A stretch of 64,000 bases of DNA. It comes from Sipunculus nudus. Its lineage: Eukaryota; Annelida; Sipuncula; Golfingiida; Sipunculidae. Positions 24,086 through 34,580 of this stretch are shown here, one piece after another. Position numbers and translations under genes: made by a program. The DNA is taken from assembly GCA_026874595.1 (NCBI GenBank), contig CM049315.1, forward strand, positions 7,124,664 through 7,188,663. The letters are read 5' to 3'. The notes under the pieces were generated by a model. That model was not told the origin of the DNA, made no database searches, and worked only from the letters and a program-made list of their open reading frames with translations. Within the stretch, counting starts at the first letter, position 1, and every line of letters begins with the position of its first letter.

Positions 24086-24638
24086 CTAGATATTTCTTGG
24101 CACTGCAGGTGCCATAGTATCCCCAGACAATTAATCCCCCCCCCCCCCCCCCCTTTAAGAATAGGCCCCCAATCTTCAGCAACAATTAATATCAGACCAC
24201 TCTCATAGAAAAGGTCACTCTCATAGAAAAGATTAATCACCCCAATTTCAATATACATCATCCCCTAATCCATGTCTATGTATATGCATAATATGAAAGA
24301 AATCTGTCCATTAGTTTTTGACTTATAATGCTCACAGTACTGTTAAGTGGCAATGATGGGGGTATTAAATGGCAAAAGAATAACAGAAGAATAAGATATC
24401 AATGATTTTGTGATTTTCCCCAAAACTGGACCCATTCAAGGTCAAAGACACTCTCCTAGTAAAGGTTATGACCTCATTTTAAATAGGTGTCGTCCTCTCA
24501 CCCATATCTATACATATACCAAGTTTGGTAAAGATCTGTGAAATATTTTTTGAGTTATAATGCCAACAAGATTTATATGTGGCGGCGGCGGGACCGGTAT
24601 GAAAATATAGTATCCCCTGACTTGTCTGGGGATACAAT
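24086..24638 (+). mobile_element. Family 1-type element, different sequence (CTAGATAT...GGATACAAT)
   Basis: Same layout as 21996-23746 but mostly different sequence: CTAGA start, a subterminal AGTATCCCCAGACAA (24116-24130) inverse to the right hairpin arm, a GGCGGCGGCGGG patch near 24582, and a terminal hairpin ending GGGGATACAAT. It is only 553 bp and has no long core array. The arm sequence differs in its centre (ATCCCC rather than ATCCGC), so this is a distinct subfamily. Confidence 0.65.
24610..24635 (+). repeat. 3' hairpin of the short family 1 element
   Basis: GTATCCCC and GGGGATAC pair; inside, GAC and GTC extend the stem past one mismatch, leaving a very small loop. Confidence 0.7.
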
Positions 24639-26515
24639 TACCAATTCTATCCTGTATGGTACATGTAATTATTATAAAAAATATTGATTACCAAAATGTA
24701 ATCATAGACACAACACACACTGACATTATAGAGTATACTACATGTCCCTGAACTTATTTATGACCCTAGCGCTGCTGACTGTAGTGGCATGCAAGCTCTA
24801 TTCTATGCAACTTTTTTTTCAATGTAATGCTTTGTAACCTTTTGTTCTGGCCTTTAAAGGTCAAATGAGCCCTGTTTTACTGTAGAAGAGACAGTTAAAT
24901 GATATATGGGAAATGTAATTTTCACTTTTAATGGTATGAGTGGATTAAACTCAAGGCAATAATTGATGTTTTTACAGGTAAGTGTTGGATCACTAAACTG
25001 TAAGGTGCCCTCAGAACATAAGATAGATTACAGCGAAATGTGATTACTAGTACCTGCATCATTTGTTCACGGTGTCCAGAGAATATTAAAGAGCATAAAG
25101 CTATCTTTCAAATGGTTTCTCAAATTCTGAATAATAAGAATTTTGTCACCTCAGAATAAATGACATGTTGGCATCATTAAAGACAGGACTGAGTTTATGA
25201 TTCACAGTTAGATTTAATGACTATTGTTGATATTTTGTAGCTTTGTCTTTTAACAGTACCTTGCCAGTCCTTTGAAACATGAAAGGAACCTAGAACTGTG
25301 CATTTTGTAGCACATTCTGTGACAAACCACTCTTAGACATGCGAAGAGTGTCATGTTTGAGTGGTGTGGCATTTCCAAGTGTTCACTGGCACCTTGCTCA
25401 GACATGCCTACTCTTTAATCAAGCGATTCCGCAGATGAGCACATCCAAATGATAGCAGACTGGTAATTCTGGTTAAAATTAACCATGATTGATGTCGCAG
25501 TTGGCTTAATCATCCAGCACTGCGATCAGTCTGTGTCAGTGACTGCGGATGCTTCAGCTGAAGCTGGAGCAGTTTGTACCACTATGACTGCATCACTGCA
25601 GGGATGCTGTCCTTAGAGAATTTTCTTCAGTCGTGACACTGTGATCCTTCAGAGGATAAGTCTGCTCATCAGTCTCATATAATTGAATAAACCAACCCAG
25701 TACCTGTTACACCACTGTGACACACTGCTGTTAAAAGTGTTTCAAGTTTCACATTTACAATGTGATCAATGATGGCCTCCGTTTACTTACCCTATTTATA
25801 ACCATGCAATAACTTGGCATATTACATATGAAAGGGAAATTGTAATTGTGAAAAAGCTGATAAATGTGTATAGAATTATAAAAATTAATGTATACATGAC
25901 AAGATCAAGATCAATAAAGCTAAAACCTCTTCATGTCATTAATTTGTTTAATTCAAGGCTATTCTAAAGGTTTGATTCCAATAAGAGAAGAATATTGTAG
26001 AGTTTCAAACTATTACAGTTCGAAAATTAATGATAACACCACTAACTTATAAATCAGTGTGGAGAGTTATGTTGTTTTAAGGATGCATGTATGTTCACAA
26101 ACAAATATCACATAAACCAAATGCACACTATATCCTTTTTACCCCTATACAATTAAGAAAAAACATTTCCATACACAGAAAACTAATGATTTGTATGACA
26201 AAATAAATTTGTGGTCAGCATTTTCAGTCATCAATAAATTAACAATCTTGTCATATGCACATTTCTAATATCCAGTATTGCACGGCCATGTCTTTTGTTC
26301 ATACAACCTCATCACTTTATCTGCAAAAAACAGCAGCTGAGATAAAATTCATATATAATGCAACCTTTTTGTAATTCTATTGATTCTAGTCAGAAATACC
26401 GCATTTCATATAACACGGGCCTGGATATCTAGAAATCTAAACTGCAAACAGAAACTGACATGGTTATTGGTATGCACAATGTGCAAAAAACTGCCCTCAG
26501 CAGAATGCAGGTATG
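24639..26515. other. No gene seen; some non-repetitive patches
   Basis: No coding frame. Around 25300-25720 base composition is less AT-rich than surroundings and low in simple repeats, making it a candidate conserved non-coding block. A TTTACAGGTAAGT word lies near 24973-24985. Confidence 0.45.
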
Positions 26516-26706
26516 TTAAGGCCCAGATCCCGATCTGGACCTATTTGCAATTAGTCCAGACCTATTCCAAATCAGGGTCTTGTCCAGCATTTGTCAAGCC
26601 CAAATCCTGATCAGGGTCTAGGCAAGACTGAATCTCGATCGGGATTTGTTCAGGACCAATTGCCGATTTTACTGAACCAATTCCTGATTCGTCCAGACCA
26701 AATCCT
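26516..26706. repeat. GATCTGG/CCAGATC-rich degenerate inverted repeat, left arm
   Basis: A run of short imperfect words (CCAGATC, GATCTGGACC, TCCAGACC, AAATCCTGATC). Its outer edge, GTTAAGGCCCAGATC, is inverse to GATCTGGGCCTTGAC at about 28484-28498, so the two may be arms of one larger structure spanning about 2 kb. Confidence 0.45.
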
Positions 26707-26966
26707 GATTCAGACTGAGTAGATGTTGTACTAAATAATCCCTTCAGCACATACTCCTGATTCAGACTGAGTAGATGTTGTACTAAATAATCCCTTCAGC
26801 ACATACTCCTGATTCAGACTGAGTAGATGTTGTACTAAATAATCCCTTCAGCACAAATCCTGATTCAGACTGAGTAGATGTTGTACTAAATAATCCCTTC
26901 AGCACATACTCCTGATTCAGACTGAGTAGATGTTGTACTAAATAATCCCTTCAGCACATACTCCTG
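26707..26966 (+). repeat. 51-52-bp minisatellite, five units
   Basis: GATTCAGACTGAGTAGATG starts units at 26707, 26759, 26811, 26862 and 26914. Units are nearly identical, so the array is young or homogenised. It abuts the left boundary of the CAGGGGCGTAGCCA element. Confidence 0.95.
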
Positions 26967-27454
26967 ATTTAATTAAGCAGGGGCGTAGCCAGGATTTAGG
27001 GAGGGGAGGGGGCCATGATCAGTGGGAGATCCAGAAATTCGAAAATGGGGGGGGGGGGGGCGCGCTAATCTGCATGTGTGGGTACATACTATTGTTATTA
27101 TTACTATACATTATATATTTTTGTGTATGAAACTATTGCTTTCTTTTATTTTCAATTATGAACCATGGTTTTATTAAGGTTACTTACAGATAAATTTTTT
27201 GAATATGCAATATAAAGAGGACATTGTGAGGCAATTTTCACAAAAAAGAGGATTTCCTGTTCCTGAAAAACTGTTCCCTTATGTCTTTGCGTTATGTAGT
27301 CAAACCGTAGATAAAATTTCAATCGTTTTCCAACATTTTAAAGTCAATGGTGCAATGGCGCAATTACGTTTATAACTTGCAAAATATCATCTTTTAAATG
27401 TAATGCTCAGAGTGAAATCACTGATATGTTCAAATCTTATGTTAAACTTTGCAT

Positions 27455-27590
27455 TATACCGGGGTCCGTGGTCCCGAAAGCACACAGGTCTCCTAAAAGC
27501 AAGAGCTCAGATCGCGAGTTCGAGTACCTGAGGGGCCGTGACATTGTTCACGGTCGACCCCAACCAGAACCTAGTGCTCTTCAGTTGTTC
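27455..27590 (+). repeat. tRNA-SINE-like fragment inside the CAGGGG element
   Basis: AGTTCGAGTACC near 27517 resembles a B box, with a tRNA-like stretch before it. A small GC hairpin (CCGTGA...TCACGG, about 27537-27555) and GTCGACCCCAACC follow. The A box is degenerate, so this is a modest call. Confidence 0.4.
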
Positions 27591-27812
27591 TGCTGCTATT
27601 CATAATCATCCTCATTCTAAACTTTTGATTTTAAGTTATAAACTACAGATAACTTAAATAAAATCTTATTGCTGATTATTAAAAAGAAATATGAAAAATG
27701 AAAAAATTATCACGAATATTGGGAAATTAGGTAAAACGAGAGATATTGCAGCTAAAAGGGGAGCCGCGCGCGCCCCCTCTGAATCCACCACTGATAAACA
27801 AAGAAAATTTAA

Positions 27813-27814
<2 letters not shown>

Positions 27815-27866
<52 letters not shown>
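27815..27866. repeat. (TA)n microsatellite
   Basis: About 25 uninterrupted TA units, the longest such run in the window. Its length in an assembly is likely uncertain. Confidence 0.95.
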
Positions 27867-27868
<2 letters not shown>

Positions 27869-28424
27869 CATTATTAGACTAAGTGAAATTCTGAAAGGAC
27901 GGCAAGTACTGGATGCGACCGGTGGGGGGGGGGGGGGCCATGGCCCCCTGCGGCCCCCCCTTGGCTACGCCCCTGTTAAGAAAATTCACTTTGGTTCACC
28001 CTATTCATAAAAAAATTTAATCTGTATCATCATAACTAAATTTTATAGTATTTTCAATTTTATATACTTCAAATAAATATTGAGCTAGTTGAACAAGTGG
28101 ATATTAGAAGGACTGATTCCTGACATGAATTAATTACTGGAATAAAAGAATACTACTGATTTATATGGCACAACTTAACCTTAGAACAAAATTTCTAAAT
28201 GTTACACATATTGCTTCTTTACCTACATGCATCATGTATGTCTGGACCAAAATAATTAAATTCTGTATTTCATATAAACAATTATACATTGATTTGATAA
28301 TTAAAAATAGTCTGGTAGACATGAATGTCGCAAGTAGATACAGTTATGAGCTGGATCAGGGGTATGGGAAGCCATAAACTTCAACTGATTAGACAGAAAG
28401 TCATTCTCTTTGTTATTAATTAAC

Positions 28425-28500
28425 GATTGGGATTCAGGCTGGACTGATCTGGTCTAGACCAATCGCAAAATTGTCCAGATCCAGATCTGGGCCTTGACAT
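28425..28500. repeat. GATCTGG/CCAGATC-rich inverted repeat, right arm
   Basis: GGACTGATCTGG, TCCAGATCCAGATCTGGG and CCTTGACATATAC form the inverse counterpart of the block at 26516-26706. Similarity is clear at the outer edge and decays inward. Confidence 0.4.
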
Positions 28501-28559
28501 ATACACACATTTAGACCATATATACATGCAGATTACATAACAGGGTGAATTGGAAAGCA

Positions 28560-28760
28560 TATATTGGAATACAGGTCGAAGCCCAGATTAGAATCTGGTC
28601 CAATTTAAAACTGGGCCAGTCAAGATTAAAATTTTGATCTGGACCAGGCCAGATGAAAAATTTTAATCCAGGCCAGACCAGTTTTAAACTTTGCCAGCCC
28701 ATATTAGAATTTTGATCTGGGCCGGTCAAGATTACAATCCTGTGGTTGACTGATTTTAGA
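28560..28760. repeat. Dispersed GATCTGG-rich repeat, copy 1
   Basis: Contains AGATTAGAATCTGGTCCAAT and TTTAAAACTGGGCC, words that recur inverted at 34440-34575. Internally it repeats WTTTTGATCTGGRCC-type words. No coding capacity. Confidence 0.55.
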
Positions 28761-29295
28761 AATTTTGCAATAGCAGAAAATCCACAGCTGAGAAAATTAT
28801 ATGATTGCAATCATGTGGCCGTCTCAAAAATAGAAAAACATGCAAGAAAATTAGATTTAAAATTTTATTTCAGAATGAAAAAACTTAAATCCATAAGAAT
28901 CCAGTAGGGTTACAAACATGGTGTTGGTTTTACTTTTGAGTTAATAACTTGGGAAAAGCTAATGAGATAACTGATCTAAATGAATGTAGTTAAATCCTGC
29001 AATAACAATACTCTCTACCTTTAATAGTTCAGATGCTAAGTTGGAGAATACTGTTCCCACTGTTCTATCTAAGTACATTATGTTCTGGTTAAATATTCCC
29101 ACAAATTAGCCAATATAATTCTAATTTATGTACACAAGATATGTATTTTTATGTATGCTAAATTTCAGTCACCTAATTTCAGTGACTTAAGGTTCAGGTT
29201 TTCAAACAGATTTTTCAAGAGCAAAATTTTCTAACTGCTGGTTGGAAAGAATGATGACAGACCACTTTAAGACCCTAACCTACAATAAATGATAA
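28761..29295. other. No gene seen
   Basis: Unique-looking AT-rich DNA up to the start of the next family 2 element. Confidence 0.5.
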
Positions 29296-29479
29296 CAAGT
29301 GACCCATGGGTCATGACACTCAGCTGAATGGGAAGAGATTCGCAAAAAGGAAATTTTATCATCTGAATGGTAGTATATACCCATTCAACTGAAGCATCAA
29401 ACAGATTAACCAACAGGCTGAGATTGTGTCTGTATTAATATATCTTAAAAATAGAGAAAAAAATTAAAAAAAAAAAATA

Positions 29480-32290
29480 CAGGTGGCTCTACCAGTCTGC
29501 AGAAACTAATAAAAACACTTAATGGTCAATGCAAAGAAGCATGGTGGTCTCTGGATTAGTTGTTCAGATACTTCAGCATTTGTATCAAATTGTCCATTAT
29601 TCTGAGGGATACTTCGGAGTCCTATAGCTTGAAGAATATGGGAAACAGAGACCTAAATTCAGGTTTCCACAGAAACTTTTCATGGGCCTCCTTGCATGAC
29701 AAGAATGAAGATTCTAGGTCCAGTTGTTACGATTTGTACCCTGTTGACAGATAACCTATTCTTTAAAGGTCTCAAAAATAGAGAAAAAAATTCGTAAAAA
29801 TTTGAAAAAAAATAGCGGTGGCTCACCCAGTCTGCAGAAACTGATGGAACACCTCATGATCAATATGTATGCCAAAAATCATGACCATCAGTGTTGTAGT
29901 TATTGAGATACTGCAGTTTTTGTATCAATTTTTTCATTATTATGGGGGGTATTTTGAAGCCATACAGCTTAAAGGATATGGGTAACAGAGACCTAATTTC
30001 AGGTTTCCATGGAGGCTTTTCATGGATCTCCCTGTTTGTCAAGAATGAAGATTCTAGGTCAAGTTGTTATGATTTGGGCCCTGTTTACAGATTTTCATAT
30101 CTTTAAAGGACTCAAAAATAGAGAAAAAAATTCATAAAAAAAGCTGAACAAATACAGGTGGTGCCACCAGTCTGCAGAAACTGATGAAACACTCCATGAT
30201 CAATATCCATGCATACAATTATGGTGATCTCTGCATTAGTTGTTCAGATACTTGTTTTTAATCAAATTTTCCATTATTCTAAAGCTTTACTTTGGAGTGC
30301 CATAGCTCAAAGGATATGGGTAACAGAGACCTAATTTCAGGTTTCCATGGAGACTTTTCATGGGTTTCCATGTGTGTCAAGAATGGAGATTCTAGGTCCA
30401 GTCATTACAATTTGTACCATTTTGACAGATAACTACATCCTTAAAGGTCTCCAAAATAGAGAAAAAAATTGTAAAAATTTGAAAAAATACAGGTGGTGCC
30501 ACCAGTCTGCAGGAACTGATGGAACACCTTTTGATCAATATGTATGTAAAAAATCATGACCATCAGTGTTGTAGTTAATGAGATACTGAAGTTTTTGTAT
30601 GAAATTTTCCATTATTTGGGGGCGGGGGGGGGGGGGGTAATTAGGAGCCCCACAGCTCAAAGGATATGGGAAACAGAGACCTTATTTCAGGTTTCCATGG
30701 ACACTTATAATAGGTCTCTCAATGTGTCAAGAATGAAGATTCTAGGTCCAGTCTTAACGATTTGTGCCCTGTTAACATATGTACACATTTTTAAAGGTCT
30801 CAAAAATAGAGAAAACAATTCGTAAAAAATTGAAAAATACAGGTGGCGCCACAAGTCTGCAGAAACTGATGAAACATCTCATGATCAATATGTATGCCAA
30901 AAATCATGACCATCAGTGATGTAGTTAAAGAGATATTGAAGTTTTAGTATGAAATTTTTATGCTATTCTGGGGGGGGGGGGGGTACTTTGGGGCCCCATA
31001 GCTCAAAGGATATGGGTAACAGAGACCTAATTTCTGGTTTCCATGGAGACTTTTTATATGTATGCCAAAAATCATGACCATCAGTGATGTAGTTAATGAG
31101 ATATTGAAGTTTTGTATGAAATTTTTGACTATTCTGGGGGGTACTTTGGGGCCCCATAGCTCATAGGATATGGGTAACAGAGCCCTTATTTCAGGTTTCC
31201 ATGGAGACTTTTCATGGGTCTCCCTGTGTGTCAAGAATGAAGATTCTAGGTCCAGTCGTTACGATTTGTGCCCTGTTAACAGATGTTCACATTTTTTAAG
31301 GTCTCAAAAATAGAGAAAAAAATTCGTAAAAAATTGAAAAATACAGGTGGCGCCACCAGTCTGCAGGAACTGATGGACCATCTCATAATTAAAATGTATG
31401 CCAAAAAGCATGACCGGCAGTGATGTAGTTAATGAGATATTGAAGTTTTTGTTTGAAATTTTTTTGCTATTCTTGGGGGGGGGGGGGGGTACTTTGGGGC
31501 CCCATAGCTCAAAGGATATGGGTAACAGAGACCTAATTTCTTGTTTCCATGAGGACTTTTTATAGGTCTCTAACTGTGTAAAGAATGAAGATTCTAGGTC
31601 CAGTCTATATGATTTGTGCCCTGTTAACAGATGTTCACATTCTTAAAGGTCTAAAAAATAGAGAAAAAACTATTCGTAAAAAATCGAAAAATATAGGTGG
31701 CACCACCAGTCTGCAGAAACTGTTGAAACATCTCATGATCAATATGTATGCCAAAAATCATGACCATCCGTGATGTAGTTAATGAGATATTTAAGTTTTT
31801 GTATGAAATTTTTTACTATTCTTTGGGGTACTTTGGGGCCCCATAGCTCATAGGATATGGGTAACAGAGACCTAATTTCAGGTTTCCATGGAGACTTTTC
31901 ATAGGTCTCCCTGTGTGTCAAGAATGAAGATTCTAGGTCCAGTCGTTACGATTTGTGCCCTGTTAACAGATGTTCACATTTTTTAAGGTCTCAAAAATAG
32001 AGAAAAAATTCGTAAAAAATCGGGAAAAAAAAGGTGGCGCCACCAGTCTGCAGGAACTGATGAAACATCTCATGATCAATATGTATGCCAAAAATCATGA
32101 CCATCAGAGATGTAGTTAATGAGATATTGAAGTTTTTGTATGAAATTTTTTACTATTCTGGGGGGTACTTTGGGGCCCCATAGCTCGAAGGATATGGGTA
32201 ACAGAGACCTAATTTCTGGTTTCCAAGGAGATTTTTTATCAACCTCTCAGAATGTCAAGTTACAAGATTCTAGGTCCAGCGGTTATGATT
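29480..32290 (+). repeat. ~340-bp tandem core array, about eight units
   Basis: The word AGTCTGCAGRAACT recurs near 29493, 29828, 30168, 30503, 30853, 31357, 31707 and 32044. Spacing is 335-350 except for one of 504, which contains a partial internal duplication around 31050-31150. Units carry GGTGGYGCCACC, a poly-G run and AATAGAGAAAAAA. Left units are more diverged than right ones. Confidence 0.9.
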
Positions 32291-32301
32291 TTTGCCTAGT
32301 T

Positions 32302-32333
32302 AACGGACAGACGGACAGACGGACAGATGGACA
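32302..32333 (+). repeat. (ACGG/ACAG)n microsatellite
   Basis: Tetranucleotide array between the core units and the terminal hairpin of copy E. Confidence 0.85.
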
Positions 32334-32348
32334 AAGAGTGATCGCTAT

Positions 32349-32378
32349 AGCTCAGCATGACTGAAAGTCAGCTGAGCT
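32349..32378 (+). repeat. 3' hairpin of family 2 copy E
   Basis: AGCTCAGCATGACT pairs with AGTCAGCTGAGCT around a GAA loop, with one bulged base. It differs from copies A and F in loop and bulge yet keeps pairing, as expected if the structure is what is selected. Confidence 0.8.
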
Positions 32379-32382
32379 AAAA

Positions 32383-34420
32383 AACAATTTACAGGTCTTG
32401 GATCACAAGCGTTACTGTACATTGGGTAATATATATATATAATTACTGATAAATTTTGTTTTTGTATGTTTAATTAATGCAATTATATGTTCTGCATGCT
32501 ATATTTGTAGTTTTCAGATGTAAAATACAAATGTTAAAAATGATTATTTTATAAATTTTATATTAGTCATTACATATAAGAGGTAAATTTAAAACACAAA
32601 TATGACAACACTCAAACCAATGGCATTTTCATGGATAATGAAACATGTTGATAAAATCTATATAATTAATACACAGTTGGTTTTTTTCCAGACGAAGGTT
32701 TACCTGCTTCCGTTCTGATTTGTCCTTCGAAATTTTACACATATCAGCAGTGGAGACTTCTTGATGAAGGTTAATTTATTTGGTGGGATTATGCCCTCTT
32801 GAGCTGCATAATTAATAATTTTAATATTTTCCCAATAGGTGCCCTTATTTCTTTTGTGCTTCAAGACCCTCCATGACTGTCACAGTTTTTCAGGAGGCAC
32901 CTTGGAGATTTTCCAACCCAACAGCCACAGAGCATATTGTGCAATTCGCAGTCACAGGTCCACTCTAATTCCCATTGATCCCAGTACGTCCCTCAACAGG
33001 AAGTAAAGCTTTTTTAATTCAAAACAATGACCACATGACTCTCCTTTGACATTTTATGTGTTTACAGGTAAGTTGATTTCTAAACATTCATAAAAATCTT
33101 TCCATTATAATCATAGTTTCATTATTCATCCCATTTATGGGTTGTTAAAAACAAATTATTGTTCAAAGCCCTACAACTTAACAGTTTGGAGGGGGGGTGT
33201 AGTGGATGCAAACATATTTTTTTTAGGATCCGCAATCTCCATGGAATTTGAAACAATCAAAACTAAATTGCCAGTACATCTTTATTCTCATAGGGAATCT
33301 ATTAACAAACTACATTCAGAACCTCCTCCAAAGTCTCCTTAACTGTCATGTGTTCAAGTGTAAAATCTTCATGTTTCAACACTGTTGCGGTTCAGTGACC
33401 TGGTTTCACCCTGGGGAGTGGCAGAACAAATGCATACGAATCGGCGGCTTCTACATGGGGACAAAGGAATTCTTTTGACATAAAGGTATATACAAAGAAA
33501 AAATATATCATGTTGATTCTGACTACCTCTAAAATTTAATGGATTGTACGGTTTTATGCTAAATCTCTGCAAATTTTCTGAAGAGTTTGGATAAACCTTT
33601 TTGCATTAAATTTACTTAAAATTACGACATAGCAACGAATCAAAGCTGAAGACTTGCACCTAAAGATGTAAACCTGCCGGTTATCTAGGAGCATCATCAG
33701 TTTTCGATCAACTTGATGACAATCAACAAAGCTCAGGACAAGAAAATAAGTACTGTTGGAGTCCATTTGCCTGAGCCTGTCCTTCCACACTAGCATCTTT
33801 TAGTTGCATTTTTGCAGGCAAGAGAATCAAGACATATATGTGTTTGTTATCATACCTCAGACTTCAATCAACAGACAATTAAAAGCATTTTTTTGTGATG
33901 TCCTTTGAACTTCAGTTTATAAAAATTATCATCAACAAACTTTTTCTTTTCTGTATACAGGCATATAATTTCTTTATATTATTTTCCCAGTATAGATGGC
34001 TTATATATATATATATATATATACAATTATCATCACTCTGGAATTATGATGTTGTGCCTATGTTGTTTATCAGAAGAAAAAAAACATTCTCATGCAAATT
34101 TTGTATACACTATATATGCCTCACGCCTACTTCTTTGTTTGATTTCTTGAGTACATAATTTGACATTCACTGCTGACTTTTTAGGGGAGGGTGTTTCCTG
34201 GAAAATCCTAGCACAAGTGATCTATCTATCATGAATAACATCCCTGCGAAAAGCACTGAATAAAAATATGCGACATTCACTCCCTAGCACATCATTACAA
34301 AACTACTTATCATATAGAACAGTGGATTTTCAGTTGCATCTATTATTAATTATTACGGACTTATGCAAATTCTTTAAATTGATTAAATCCCAGCTAGGTT
34401 TAAACAGTACATGTAACTGT
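32383..34420. other. No gene seen
   Basis: Mostly unique-looking. A TTTACAGGTAAGT word lies at about 33062-33074 after a T-rich stretch. A (TA)n run lies at about 34003-34022. Frames at 33142-33478 and 33895-34158 have no domains. Confidence 0.5.
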
Positions 34421-34429
34421 TGCCAGCCT

Positions 34430-34580
34430 AGGAGCAGATTAATAACGATTCTGATCTGGGCTGGCCCAGTTTAAAATCAGTCACCTACAGGATTGTAAAC
34501 TGGACCGCCCCAGATCAAAATTTTAATTTGGGCTTGCCCAGTTTTAAATTGGACCAGATTCTAATCTTTGCCTTGATATA
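34430..34580. repeat. Dispersed GATCTGG-rich repeat, copy 2 (inverted)
   Basis: Inverse complement of much of 28560-28760: shared words include TTTAAATTGGACCAGATTC and CAGGATTGTAAAC in inverse orientation. The two copies are about 5.8 kb apart and flank the large family 2 element and other DNA. Confidence 0.55.

Larger units (their letters stand above)
26978..27975. mobile_element. TIR DNA transposon derivative (CAGGGGCGTAGCCA ends)
   Basis: CAGGGGCGTAGCCA at the left matches the inverse of TGGCTACGCCCCTG at the right. Homology of the ends continues imperfectly through GGGGGCCATG. TTAAG on both sides (26973-26977 and 27976-27980) is a probable 5-bp target duplication. The CAGGGG terminus is hAT-like, but hAT normally makes 8-bp duplications, so the superfamily is open. 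It has no transposase; inside are poly-G runs, a SINE-like head and a long (TA)n. Confidence 0.7.
29296..32382 (+). mobile_element. Family 2 (pearl-like) element, copy E, with tandem core
   Basis: Starts CAAGTGACCCATGGGTCATG with ACTCAGCTG and ends with a GACGGACA array plus a hairpin terminating CAGCTGAGCTAAAA. The core is a tandem array of ~335-350-bp units rather than the sequence seen in copies A and B. It therefore shares termini with them but not its interior. Frames of 60-96 codons here are periodic repeat artefacts. Core tandem repeats plus ACGG microsatellite plus subterminal inverted repeats match the described layout of bivalve pearl elements. Confidence 0.8.

Noticed and set aside
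29560-32364. Frames resembling each other in the 340-bp array, both strands
   Set aside because: Repeat artefacts; both strands give similar open frames and no unit shows codon-like conservation.
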